NCBI RefSeq assembly: GCF_008641105.1
Contig: NZ_VTTI01000011.1
Span: forward strand, 62,001-126,000
Length of the DNA: 64,000 nt
Direction: 5' to 3'
DNA from: Halopseudomonas salina
GTDB taxonomy: Bacteria; Pseudomonadota; Gammaproteobacteria; Pseudomonadales; Pseudomonadaceae
Shown: positions 43,090 to 52,167 of the stretch, one piece after another
Layout: every line of letters starts with the position of its first letter
How positions within the stretch are numbered: position 1 is the stretch's first letter
Program-made: the position numbers and the translations under genes
Notes under the pieces: model-generated
What the model was told of the DNA's origin: nothing
Database searches by the model: none
The model's input: only the letters and a program-made list of their open reading frames with translations

Positions 43090-44922
43090 TTATTGCAAGT
43101 CCGGATCCATCCACCAGCTGCGTATGGCGAGCGAATAGGGTGGGGTCTCGGGCGATTTCAGCCAGGCACGATGTGCTATGCGGTGGTAGTCAATATACCA
43201 GTTCGGAATTATATAGTGTTCCCAAAGTAGCACACGATCCATAGCCTTGGCCGCGGCTATTTGCTGATCGCGGGTCTTGGCGCCCAGCAGATGCTCAAGC
43301 AGCTCGTCGATGGTCGGGTTGTTTATGCCTGCGTAATTGCGGCTGCCCTTGACGTCACGCTGGCTGGAATGGAAATAGCCATGCTGTTCGAGTCCCGGAG
43401 ACAGCCCCTGGGGCAGGGTGGCGAGAATCATGTCGTAGTCGAATTGGTCCAGTCGTGCCTTGTACTGGGCGCGGTCAACGGTACGGATACGCATATCGAT
43501 GCCCAGGCGTGCTAGGTTGGAGCGATAAGGCTGGAGGATCCGCTCAAGACTGGGGTTGACCAGAAGCACTTCAAAGACCAGCTGGTTGCCTTCATGGTTT
43601 TCCAGGCGCCCGTTACGCAGCGTCCAACCTGCTTCTTCGAGCAGTCTTACTGCCTTGCGCAGCGTCTTGCGGGGCACACCCTGTCCGCTAGTCCCCGGGA
43701 GGCGGAAGGGCTCGACGAAAAGCTCCGGGGGCAACTGATCCCGGTGCGGCTCCAGATATAGAAACTCCTGGCCCGCAGGTAGTCCGGTCGCGCTGAACGG
43801 GCTGTTGGGGTAGTAGCTCAATGAGCGCTGATAGGCATCATAGAACAGCACCCGGTTGGACCACTCAAAGTCGAACATCATGCCCAGGGCCTGGCGCACA
43901 TTGCGCTCGTCAAAGGGTGTCCGGCGGCCATTGAAGAACAGTGCCTGGGTGGCGCTGGGTATGGCGTGCTGGATGGCGCGCTTGTGCACAGCGCCGTTGC
44001 GCACGGCAGGAAAATCATAGGCATTGGCCCAGTTACTGGCCTTGTGATCGAAATAGATGTCGAACTCGCCAGCCTTGAATGCTTCGAAGGCGACGTTGTT
44101 GTCCCGGTAGAACTCGACCTCCATACGGTCGAAGTTATATTTACCGCGATTGATTGGCAGATCCCGCCCCCAGTAGTCCTTGACCCGCTCAAACGCCATG
44201 CGCCGCCCGGGCTCGACTGAAGCCACCCGGTAAGGACCACTGTTCAGGCCTGGCTCGAAGGTGGTCTGGCCGAACTCGCGACCTTCCCAGTAATGCTTGG
44301 GCAGAACCGGCAGTTCGCCCAGACGCAAGATCAACAGGGGGCTGTCACTGCGACTGAATACGAAGCGAATACGTTTTTTGCCCAGAATATCCACGCGGGA
44401 GACGTCCTGAAGCATTGAGCGGTAATTGGGGTGGCCTTTCTCGCTGAGGGTGCGAAAGCTGAAGGCAACATCTTCGGCGGTCACAGGCTGACCATCATGA
44501 AAGCGCGCCTGCTCATGCAGATTGAATACAACCCAGCTGCGATTGTCGGCGAACTCAATACTTTCGGCGAGCAGGCCGTAGGCGGAATAGGGCTCGTCGC
44601 CGGAGGGGTCATAGAGCCCGGTGCCCACCATCAGCGGCTCGTTCAGCTCGGTGATCCCGTAATGCGGGAAGTTGCCGGTATTGACCGGGCTGGTGCCCTT
44701 CAAGGTGTAGGGATTGACCGTGTCAAAAGTGCCTGAGCCCATGACCCTCAGGGTGCCGCCCTTTGGCGCATCCGGATTGACGTAGTCCAGATGCTCAAAG
44801 TCCTCTGCGTAGTGAGGAAGACCGTAAAGGGAATAGCCATGCTGGCGATATACCCCTGCGCTGACGTCAACGACGGTGAGGAGCAGGGCCAGCAAGGTTG
44901 CTGAACGCAGAATCTGTTTCAT
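43090..44922 (-). CDS. Periplasmic peptide-binding protein of the yej transporter, copy 1
   Basis: A 610-residue family 5 binding protein with a signal peptide (KQILRSATLLALLLTVVDVSA) and the shared segment [39 protein letters not shown] and YFHSSQRDVKGSRNYAGINN are equivalent to positions in copy 2. ATG 44922 follows AAGGG; an earlier in-frame ATG at 44961 would spoil the signal peptide. It is the first gene of the transporter operon, 67 bases downstream of mltD. Confidence 0.9.
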   Translation of the reverse strand: MKQILRSATLLALLLTVVDVSAGVYRQHGYSLYGLPHYAEDFEHLDYVNPDAPKGGTLRVMGSGTFDTVNPYTLKGTSPVNTGNFPHYGITELNEPLMVGTGLYDPSGDEPYSAYGLLAESIEFADNRSWVVFNLHEQARFHDGQPVTAEDVAFSFRTLSEKGHPNYRSMLQDVSRVDILGKKRIRFVFSRSDSPLLILRLGELPVLPKHYWEGREFGQTTFEPGLNSGPYRVASVEPGRRMAFERVKDYWGRDLPINRGKYNFDRMEVEFYRDNNVAFEAFKAGEFDIYFDHKASNWANAYDFPAVRNGAVHKRAIQHAIPSATQALFFNGRRTPFDERNVRQALGMMFDFEWSNRVLFYDAYQRSLSYYPNSPFSATGLPAGQEFLYLEPHRDQLPPELFVEPFRLPGTSGQGVPRKTLRKAVRLLEEAGWTLRNGRLENHEGNQLVFEVLLVNPSLERILQPYRSNLARLGIDMRIRTVDRAQYKARLDQFDYDMILATLPQGLSPGLEQHGYFHSSQRDVKGSRNYAGINNPTIDELLEHLLGAKTRDQQIAAAKAMDRVLLWEHYIIPNWYIDYHRIAHRAWLKSPETPPYSLAIRSWWMDPDLQ

Positions 44923-44989
44923 GGTTACCCTTGCGCGCACCCACAGGTTGCACGCAGACACGGATGAAGTTGGCTGTCCGGAACCCGGT

Positions 44990-46576
44990 TCAGTAAAGGT
45001 TGAGAGTCAGCTCCTGACCTGGCTGCAGGTGCCTGCCCAGGTCATTGTGTTCACGGATACGGTCTATGGCGATATTGAACTGCCGGGCAATGCTGAACAG
45101 GGAATCACCTGGCTTGACCTTGTAGACAATGGGTTTGCGCGTGCTCTGCTCTGCCTGTGAGGATCTTGCCTGCCCGGGAATTTTAAGGGTCTGGCCTACC
45201 TGTAGAGCCGGTGTATCAAGGAGGTTCTGCTGCTTCAGGGAGGCCACACTGATACCGTGCTTGCGGGCAATTTCCCAAAGATTGTCGCCAGGCCTGACCC
45301 GATAACTGGTGGCCGTGGCGCTGGGTGCCGAACGCGACGCGCTAACTGCCTGGTCTGAGACTACCTGGGCAGACAGGCTGTTGGCGGACAGAGGCAGCAT
45401 CAGGACCTGACCTACGCGCAACAGATTGCTGTCGAGTTGATTGACTTCGCGCAGCGCAGAGACCTTGACGTTGTGACGGCTGGCGATCTGCGAGAGATTG
45501 TCGCCAGCACGGACATTGTAGCGTTGGTATTTCACGTGTTCGTCTTCGGGCAGCTCGGCGAGCGCAGTACTGAACTGCTCCAGCCGGTCAATGGGTACCA
45601 GCAGTTGATAGGCTCCCGGCGCAGTGACCCGCTGCTTGAAGGCAGGATTCAACTTGATGAAATCTTCAGTGGGTATGTCTGCCAATTCTGCAGCCTTGTG
45701 CAGATCCAGTTGGCGTTCGATGGTAACTGCTGCGAAATAGGGGGAGTCTGCCAGCTCTGGCAGCACGGTGCCGTGCAGCTCGGGTCGTTCGATGATCTGT
45801 GACAGGGCCAGCAGCTTGGGCACGTAGTTCATGGTTTCATGGGGCAGATCCAGGCTCCAGTAGTCGGCAGGCAGGCCCTTGGCGCGATTAGCCGCGACCG
45901 CACGACCCACACAGCCTTCGCCACAGTTATAAGCGGCTATCGCGAGCAGCCAGTCACCATCGAACATCTCGTTGAGTTTGCTGAGATAGTCCAGCGCTGC
46001 CTGGGTGGAGGCGGTGATGTCACGTCGACCGTCGTACCAGGAGTCCTGACGCAGGTCGAACACCTTGCCCGTCGATGGGATGAACTGCCAGATACCCGCT
46101 GCCTGGGAGCGTGAAAGCGCCATTGGGTTGTAGCCGCTCTCGACAAAGGGCAGCAGTGCCAGTTCAAGCGGCATGCCACGCTCATCAAGTTGCTCCACGA
46201 CATAGTGCAGATAGCGTTCGGAGCGTTTGCTGGTCATTTCGAAATAACGCGACTCGCTGGAGTACGCCAGGCGTTGGCGGTCTATGCGGGGATTGTCGAT
46301 TGCAGTCGGGTCCAGCATGAAGCCCTGGCGAATCCGGCCCCACAGAGTGCGAGCGGTGATGGTTTCGATTTCCGACCGGGGACCCTTGGCGTTCTTCAGC
46401 AGTATGATGCCGCGGTTGCGTTCGTAGGTGGTCTGAGTCGGGATGCTCTCGGCCCCGGAGTCACTCCTGTGGGCCTGCTGAGACGGCGAGGTCTGGCAGC
46501 CTGCGAGGAACGCCAGCCCTGCAATCAGCAGCAGGGCTCTGGATGAAAAACGCGGGGTCGAAACAAAAAAAGGCAT
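44990..46576 (-). CDS. mltD: Membrane-bound lytic murein transglycosylase D
   Basis: MltD cleaves the glycan strands of peptidoglycan. The 528-residue lipoprotein has a signal peptide with the lipobox LAGC (Cys27), an SLT domain with catalytic Glu146 (LLPFVESGYNP) and GIWQFIPSTG, and three LysM peptidoglycan-binding repeats in the C-terminal half (about 345-390, 415-460, 480-527), each with the DNLxxIAxxxx or DSLFSIARQF core. Gln28 after the lipidated cysteine suggests the outer membrane. Confidence 0.93.
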   Translation of the reverse strand: MPFFVSTPRFSSRALLLIAGLAFLAGCQTSPSQQAHRSDSGAESIPTQTTYERNRGIILLKNAKGPRSEIETITARTLWGRIRQGFMLDPTAIDNPRIDRQRLAYSSESRYFEMTSKRSERYLHYVVEQLDERGMPLELALLPFVESGYNPMALSRSQAAGIWQFIPSTGKVFDLRQDSWYDGRRDITASTQAALDYLSKLNEMFDGDWLLAIAAYNCGEGCVGRAVAANRAKGLPADYWSLDLPHETMNYVPKLLALSQIIERPELHGTVLPELADSPYFAAVTIERQLDLHKAAELADIPTEDFIKLNPAFKQRVTAPGAYQLLVPIDRLEQFSTALAELPEDEHVKYQRYNVRAGDNLSQIASRHNVKVSALREVNQLDSNLLRVGQVLMLPLSANSLSAQVVSDQAVSASRSAPSATATSYRVRPGDNLWEIARKHGISVASLKQQNLLDTPALQVGQTLKIPGQARSSQAEQSTRKPIVYKVKPGDSLFSIARQFNIAIDRIREHNDLGRHLQPGQELTLNLY

Positions 46577-46649
46577 TGGCAGTTCCGGAAAAAATTGACC
46601 GAGTGTAGAAACTCAGTCCCGGAGGGTCAAGGAAACAATGGACGCCTAC

Positions 46650-47429
46650 TCAGAATCGATCCTTCCATGCCCGTATGGCTGCAAAGGTGTCGACGCCGGC
46701 AGAAACTGCACGGCCCAGTTGCTCTCCTGCTGCGTGGATGACAGCGGGCTGGCTGGAGCGCATGAAGGGATTGGTGCGTTTCTCCAGTGCCACTGTAGTT
46801 GGCAGGGTAATTCTACCCGCCAGTCGCAGGTCATTGACTACTTCAAGGCGGACTCGTATGTCATCGTTGGCTGGCTCTACCGTGTGAGCGAAGCGCAGAT
46901 TTGCCTGGGTATATTCATGGGCGCAGTAGATGCTGGTGTTGTCGGGCAGTGCGCTGAGGCGCCCGAGTGAGTCGTGCATCTGCTCCGGGGTACCCTCGAA
47001 GAGCCGGCCGCAGCCCCCGGCGAAGAGCGTATCGCCACTGAGCAGCCATGGCCCGTCGGGATCATCGCAGTAGAAGGCGATATGACCCAGGGTATGGCCC
47101 GGTACAGCGTAGACCTGTAGTGTCTTGCCAAGTATCTTGATCTGATCTCCATCCTTGAGCTGGCGATCCAGGCCGGTAATGGTTTCTGCTGCGGGGCCCC
47201 AGATACGGCAATCTGTCGCCGCCTTGAGGGTCGCCAGGCCGCCCGTGTGGTCACGGTGATGGTGCGTCACCAGTACATGTCGCAGCTGATATTCCGGGTG
47301 CCGGCCCAGCCAGGTGATGACCGGAACCGCGTCGCCTGGATCGACCACTGCCGCTTCCTGACGTACGGGATCAAGGATCAACCAGATATAATTGTCCTGA
47401 AAAGCGGGTAATGCCAGAAATTCGAGCAT
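46650..47429 (-). CDS. gloB: Hydroxyacylglutathione hydrolase (glyoxalase II)
   Basis: GloB hydrolyses S-lactoylglutathione from methylglyoxal detoxification. The 259-residue protein has the metallo-beta-lactamase metal motif THHHRDHTGG near residue 56, further ligands in PGHTLGHIAFY and SGDTLFAGGCGRLFEG, and the glutathione-binding C-terminal region with EKRTNPFMR. ATG 47429 begins MLEFLALPAFQDNYIW, the usual start; the upstream extension has no ribosome site. It diverges from the methyltransferase gene. Confidence 0.94.
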   Translation of the reverse strand: MLEFLALPAFQDNYIWLILDPVRQEAAVVDPGDAVPVITWLGRHPEYQLRHVLVTHHHRDHTGGLATLKAATDCRIWGPAAETITGLDRQLKDGDQIKILGKTLQVYAVPGHTLGHIAFYCDDPDGPWLLSGDTLFAGGCGRLFEGTPEQMHDSLGRLSALPDNTSIYCAHEYTQANLRFAHTVEPANDDIRVRLEVVNDLRLAGRITLPTTVALEKRTNPFMRSSQPAVIHAAGEQLGRAVSAGVDTFAAIRAWKDRF

Positions 47430-47497
47430 GTCGCTAATGCCTTCAAGAGAGTGAAGCCTTATCTTATAGGACTGCGGGCACATGTATAAAGGAGCGG

Positions 47498-48307
47498 TTG
47501 AAAAACCATCACCTGACCAATCACTGGTGGACCATGCGAACTGACCTCGAAGCTGGATCGATTAGCCAGGCCGACCTCATGCGGTTGCTGCGCGAGGCGC
47601 GCCAGTGGCTGGAAACCCCCGGTGGCCAGATGCTTCTGGATCAGCAGCGCCTTGTAGCCCAGGAGTGTCTCGAGCGTTGCTTCGGCCAGCATATGGTGCA
47701 GTACGGTCTGGCCCCTGAAATGATGGACGGACAACAGTCGACACTGCGCAACCGCTGGCACTTCGACCTGATCGGCGAACCGCCCTCGATACCGCTGGAA
47801 GAGAGTCAGTGGCCTTTTGCGCCGCAATCGCTGGACGTCGTTCTGCTGCACCATGGGCTGGATTTCTGCCTGACGCCAAGCACCCTGTTGCGCGAGGCCG
47901 GACAAGCGGTGCGCGCGGGTGGGCATATACTGGTATTCGGCTTTAATCCCTGGAGCAGTTGGGGCTGGAATCATTTTGCTGGTCGAAGCTGGCTGAGCGA
48001 AGCCGGATTTGTAAGCCCGGCGCGGCTGTCCGACTGGCTGGAAGTCCTCGGTTTTGCGGTAGAGAAACGCATCGATGGATGCTATCTTCCGCCGCTCAAA
48101 TCGCAACGCGTGCTGAACCGCCTGCGCCCGATAGAGCATTGGGCCGCTCGGCACAAATTGCCCTGTGGCGGTTTCTACTGCCTGATTGCCCGGCGTCAGA
48201 TGCTCGGCGCCATGCCGCGCAAACAGACCGCCAGAGCTTTCCCAGCATTGAGCTTGCCGCCGCTGGTTGCGGGCACCAGACGGACGCAAAAACGGAACAC
48301 GAAATGA
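47498..48307 (+). CDS. YafS-like SAM-dependent methyltransferase family protein
   Basis: A 269-residue protein in the position of yafS between gloB and rnhA. It has a class I methyltransferase core, though the glycine-rich first motif is poorly conserved; [25 protein letters not shown] and [14 protein letters not shown] are the clearest parts. Substrate unknown. The start is uncertain: TTG 47498 is only 3 bases after AAGGAG, while ATG 47534 has a weaker site. Its stop overlaps the rnhA ATG by 4 bases. Confidence 0.75.
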   Translation: MKNHHLTNHWWTMRTDLEAGSISQADLMRLLREARQWLETPGGQMLLDQQRLVAQECLERCFGQHMVQYGLAPEMMDGQQSTLRNRWHFDLIGEPPSIPLEESQWPFAPQSLDVVLLHHGLDFCLTPSTLLREAGQAVRAGGHILVFGFNPWSSWGWNHFAGRSWLSEAGFVSPARLSDWLEVLGFAVEKRIDGCYLPPLKSQRVLNRLRPIEHWAARHKLPCGGFYCLIARRQMLGAMPRKQTARAFPALSLPPLVAGTRRTQKRNTK

Positions 48308-48765
48308 CCCACACGATTGAAATATTTACCGACGGAGCCTGCAAGGGTAATCCAGGGCCAGGTGGCTGGGGCGTGTTGTTACGCCTTGGCGAGCATGAAA
48401 AGGCGCTGCACGGTGGGGAGCTGATGACCACCAATAATCGCATGGAGCTGATGGCTGCCATCATGGGACTGCGCGCCCTGAAGAAAGCTGCCAGCGTTAC
48501 CCTGACTACCGATTCGGAATATGTGATGAAGGGCATTCGCGAGTGGATGCCCAACTGGAAAAAGCGCGGCTGGAAAACCGCCAGCAAGCAACCGGTTAAA
48601 AATGCGGATTTATGGATGCTACTCGACGAGCTGGTAAATCAGCACCAGGTTGAGTGGCGTTGGGTCAAGGGGCACAGCGGTCATCGCGAGAACGAGATCG
48701 CCGACGAGCTGGCCAATCTGGGTGTGCAGGAAGTGTTGGGAAACAGGGGCAAGAATCATGCGTGA
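48304..48765 (+). CDS. rnhA: Ribonuclease HI
   Basis: Cleaves the RNA of RNA-DNA hybrids. The 153-residue protein keeps the four acidic catalytic positions: Asp10 ([15 protein letters not shown]), Glu in NRMELMAA, Asp in TTDSEYV, and Asp in ENEIADELA, plus the basic handle KKRGWKTA. Its start overlaps yafS and its end overlaps dnaQ by 8 bases, so the three genes are coupled. Confidence 0.97.
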   Translation: MTHTIEIFTDGACKGNPGPGGWGVLLRLGEHEKALHGGELMTTNNRMELMAAIMGLRALKKAASVTLTTDSEYVMKGIREWMPNWKKRGWKTASKQPVKNADLWMLLDELVNQHQVEWRWVKGHSGHRENEIADELANLGVQEVLGNRGKNHA

Positions 48766-49483
48766 AGTTGTACTGGATACTGAAACGACTGGTATCGACC
48801 CGCGCAGCGGTCACCGGATCATCGAAATCGGCTGTGTCGAGCTGGTCGATCGGCGCCTGACTGGCCGTCATTTCCACGTGTATATCAATCCTGAGCGCGA
48901 GGTCGAGGAAGGCGCCTTGGCGGTGCACGGTATTACCGATGCATTTCTCGCCGACAAACCCCTGTTTGCTGACGTGGTCGAGGGCTTCATGCAGTTTGTG
49001 AAGGGCGCGCGCCTGATTATTCACAACGCACCCTTCGATATCGGGTTTCTTGATTCCGAATTGCAGCTGATGTCGTCACCCTACGGCAACATGGCCGATC
49101 ATTGCGGGGTGCTTGACACCCTGATGATGGCGCGGGAAAAGCACCCGGGGCAGCGCAACAGTCTCGACGCCCTGTGCAAACGCTACATGGTCGACAACTC
49201 CCAGCGTGATTTGCACGGGGCATTGCTGGATGCGGAGATTCTGGCTGACGTCTATCTGATCATGACAGGTGGGCAGACGGCATTGTCGCTGGCCGGGCAG
49301 GGCAGTGATCAGGATCAGAGCAGCAACGGGGTTAGCGCAATTCGGCGTATCGATCCGAGCAAGCGCCCGGCCCTACGCGTGGTCAGCGCCAGTGAAGGTG
49401 AGTTGCAGGCCCATGTCGAGCGTCTTGGCGCCATCCAGAAGGCCGCCGGCTTTGCCCTGTGGAACGGACGCCCGGCCGACTGA
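48758..49483 (+). CDS. dnaQ: DNA polymerase III epsilon subunit (proofreading exonuclease)
   Basis: The 241-residue protein has the DEDDh exonuclease motifs: [11 protein letters not shown] (Asp7, Glu9), [14 protein letters not shown], and the ExoIII motif [17 protein letters not shown] with the catalytic His and Asp. QTALSLAG, after the exonuclease domain, resembles the beta-clamp binding motif. A stem CGCCCGG/CCGGGCG at 49469-49490 spans its stop codon, facing the nhaB gene; no U-run follows. Confidence 0.95.
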   Translation: MREVVLDTETTGIDPRSGHRIIEIGCVELVDRRLTGRHFHVYINPEREVEEGALAVHGITDAFLADKPLFADVVEGFMQFVKGARLIIHNAPFDIGFLDSELQLMSSPYGNMADHCGVLDTLMMAREKHPGQRNSLDALCKRYMVDNSQRDLHGALLDAEILADVYLIMTGGQTALSLAGQGSDQDQSSNGVSAIRRIDPSKRPALRVVSASEGELQAHVERLGAIQKAAGFALWNGRPAD

Positions 49484-49498
49484 CCGGGCGCCAGGGCT

Positions 49499-51004
49499 TC
49501 AGATCCAGAGATTGACTGCCAGCAGGCCTACGCCGCCCATCACCAGGGTATAAGGCAGGGCCATATACACCATGCGTCCGTAGGATAGCCTCACCAGCGG
49601 AGCAACCGCCGAGGTGAGCAGAAACAGGAAGGCTGCCTGGCCGTTGGGGGTGGCAACGCTGGGCAGGTTGGTCCCGGTGTTGATCGCGATGGCCAGGCGC
49701 TCGAACTGCTCGCGACTGATAGCGCCACTGTCCAGGCTTTGCTTTATCTCGCTGATGTAGACGGTAGCAACGAATACGTTATCGCTGATCATCGACAGTA
49801 GTCCGTTGGCGATAAAGAACATGCTTGGCTGCGACTCGGGAGACATCGTCAGTACAGCGTGGATGATCGGGCTGAACAGATGCTGCTCGTGAATCACCGC
49901 CACGATCGCGAAAAAGACAACCAGCAGGGACGTGAAAGGCAGGGCCTCCTGAAACGCCTTGCCAATCTGATGCTCATCGATGATGCCGTTGAACGAGGCA
50001 ATCAGAATAATCACCATCAGACCGATGAAACCGACTTCGGCTACATGCAGTGCCAGCCCGGCAACCAGTAGCACGGCGGCAATCGCTTGTACCGCCAATG
50101 CGACTTTTTGCGGAGTCTTGCGCTTGGCCTTTTCTTCGCGGGCAAATTCTTCCAGAACACGCCTTACCGGTCTGGGCAGGCGTGCCCCGTAGCCAAACCA
50201 GCCGGTTTTCTCCAGCAGCAGACAGGTCGTCAGGCCTGCAGCCAGAACGGGCATGCTGACCGGCGCCATGAGCAGGAAGAATTCCACAAAGTCCCAGTCA
50301 GCCACGCGGGCGATCAACAGGTTCTGCGGCTCCCCGACCATGGTGCATACGCCGCCCAGAGCCGTACCCACAGCCCCGTGCATCAACAGGCTGCGCAAAA
50401 AAGCGCGAAACTCCTCGAGATGTTCGCGGTGCAGAGGCTCGTCGTCCTCGTCGTCTCCGCTCTCGGTCGGGCTCTCAGGATTCGATCCTGCTGAAGCGAC
50501 CTTGTGATAGACACCATAAAATCCTACCGCCACGCTGATGATCACGGCGGTGACAGTAAGCGCATCAAGGAATGCCGAAAGCACCGCCGCGACAAGACAG
50601 AAAGACAGCCCCATCAGCGACTTTGATCGTATTCCAAGAATCAGCCGAGTGAAGGTTACCAGCAACAGCTCTTTCATGAAGTAGATGCCGGCAACCATGA
50701 ATATGAGCAGCAAAATGACCGGAAAGTTGGTCAGAACCTCTGCATACAGGGCGTCGGTACTGGTCATGCCGATGGCCAGGGCTTCCAGCGCCAGCAGGCC
50801 GCCTGGCAGCAACGGATAGCACTTGAGCGCCATGGCCAGCGTAAAGATGAATTCGAGCACCAGGATCCAGCCCGTTATGTAAGGGCCGGCCACCCATAGG
50901 AGCAGGGGGTTCAGAATCAGAAAAGCAACAATAGTGCGCTTGTACCATCCGGGGGCTTGCCCCAGAAAGTTGTTTGCCAGCGCAGGCAAGACGGAGGTGG
51001 TCAT
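49499..51004 (-). CDS. nhaB: Na+/H+ antiporter NhaB
   Basis: A 501-residue membrane protein of about 12 helices that exports sodium in exchange for protons. It has the NhaB N-terminus ([26 protein letters not shown]), a charged cytoplasmic loop around residues 172-200, and [22 protein letters not shown] toward the C-terminus, a conserved segment of the family. It is convergent with dnaQ and has a long stem in its upstream region. Confidence 0.94.
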   Translation of the reverse strand: MTTSVLPALANNFLGQAPGWYKRTIVAFLILNPLLLWVAGPYITGWILVLEFIFTLAMALKCYPLLPGGLLALEALAIGMTSTDALYAEVLTNFPVILLLIFMVAGIYFMKELLLVTFTRLILGIRSKSLMGLSFCLVAAVLSAFLDALTVTAVIISVAVGFYGVYHKVASAGSNPESPTESGDDEDDEPLHREHLEEFRAFLRSLLMHGAVGTALGGVCTMVGEPQNLLIARVADWDFVEFFLLMAPVSMPVLAAGLTTCLLLEKTGWFGYGARLPRPVRRVLEEFAREEKAKRKTPQKVALAVQAIAAVLLVAGLALHVAEVGFIGLMVIILIASFNGIIDEHQIGKAFQEALPFTSLLVVFFAIVAVIHEQHLFSPIIHAVLTMSPESQPSMFFIANGLLSMISDNVFVATVYISEIKQSLDSGAISREQFERLAIAINTGTNLPSVATPNGQAAFLFLLTSAVAPLVRLSYGRMVYMALPYTLVMGGVGLLAVNLWI

Positions 51005-51032
51005 CGGGAAATCCTGTTTAAAGGGAGGGGAA

Positions 51033-51099
51033 GAATGCTCTGAATGGCGTCTCCTCCAGTCACATGAAGGGTATTCCCGAGACGTTATTCAGAGTGTTC
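51033..51099 (+). promoter_or_regulatory. 21-bp stem in the divergent nhaB/dienoyl-CoA isomerase region
   Basis: 51033-51053 pairs with 51079-51099 around a 25-base loop. Four of the 21 pairs are G-U when read on the plus strand (they would be A-C mismatches on the minus strand), so an RNA structure in the plus-strand transcript is favoured. It lies 214 bases before the isomerase start. No U-run follows. Confidence 0.55.
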
Positions 51100-51312
51100 C
51101 TCGATCCTGGCGGCCTGTAACCGTGCGCCTGGATGGATTTTCCGCACGCAATCATACAGCAGACGTCGTCATTGAGCAGTTAGTAACCTCTCGCGTCAGA
51201 ATGATCGGCTATGCCGTTGATCCATATACTTGTTATATTCAGCCTTTTGTAACAGTCTTGAGTTATACGCCGTTGCCCCAGTGTGGCAATACCACTGCCG
51301 GAGTACATATAT

Positions 51313-52125
51313 ATGCCCGAGTACCAAACGTTACTGGTTGAACAGCATGCCAGCGTTGCGCACGTCCAGATCAATCGCCCGGAAAAGATCAATGCGATGA
51401 ACGCGTTGTTCTGGGAAGAGATCATTGCAGCGTTTGATTGGATAGATCAGACAGATAGTGTACGGGTGGTGGTAGTTTCGGGCGCCGGCAAGCATTTTTC
51501 TGCAGGTATTGATCTGATGATGCTGGCTGGCGCATCGCACAAGATGACCACGGACATTGGCCGCAACGCTGAAATTATCCGCCGCAACGTCCTGCGCCTT
51601 CAGGCTTCCTTCAATGCGGTCGATCAGTGCCGAAAGCCGGTCATTGCCGCAATCCATGGCTATTGTATTGGCGGCGCGATCGATCTGATTTCTGCCTGCG
51701 ACATGCGTTATTCCACTGCCGACGCGCATTTTTCAATCAAGGAAATCGACATGGGCATGGCTGCAGATGTAGGCACCTTGCAGAGATTGCCGCACCTCAT
51801 AGGGGATGGCATGATGCGGGAGCTGGCCTATACCGGGCGCGCCTTTGACGGTAATGAGGCTGCGGCAATGGGCCTGGTCAACAGTATTCAGCCTGACCAT
51901 GAAAAACTGATGAGCTCAGTCATGGCCATCGCCAACGAGATTGCCAGCAAATCGCCGCTGGCCATTCGGGGCACCAAGGAAATGATTCGCTATAGTCGTG
52001 ATCACAGTGTCGAAGACGGCCTCAACTACATTGCCACCTGGAACGCAGCCATGCTTCAGTCAGAAGACATGAAGCTGGCAATGGCAGCCCACATGGCCAA
52101 GAAAACAGCTGAATTCGCTGATTGA
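51313..52125 (+). CDS. Crotonase family, delta3,5-delta2,4-dienoyl-CoA isomerase-like
   Basis: A 270-residue enoyl-CoA hydratase/isomerase superfamily member. The oxyanion-hole segments are GKHFSAGIDLMML and IHGYCIGGAIDLISACDMRY. The segment IKEIDMGMAADVGTLQRLP carries the Glu and Asp pair of mammalian ECH1 in the same spacing, which points to dienoyl-CoA isomerisation in the breakdown of odd-position unsaturated fatty acids. CCGGAG lies 9 bases before ATG 51313. fimL follows after 42 bases. Confidence 0.87.
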   Translation: MPEYQTLLVEQHASVAHVQINRPEKINAMNALFWEEIIAAFDWIDQTDSVRVVVVSGAGKHFSAGIDLMMLAGASHKMTTDIGRNAEIIRRNVLRLQASFNAVDQCRKPVIAAIHGYCIGGAIDLISACDMRYSTADAHFSIKEIDMGMAADVGTLQRLPHLIGDGMMRELAYTGRAFDGNEAAAMGLVNSIQPDHEKLMSSVMAIANEIASKSPLAIRGTKEMIRYSRDHSVEDGLNYIATWNAAMLQSEDMKLAMAAHMAKKTAEFAD

Positions 52126-52167
52126 TAAGGCGTCTGGCTGACGGCAGGGAAGTTAGGAGAAAACGCG

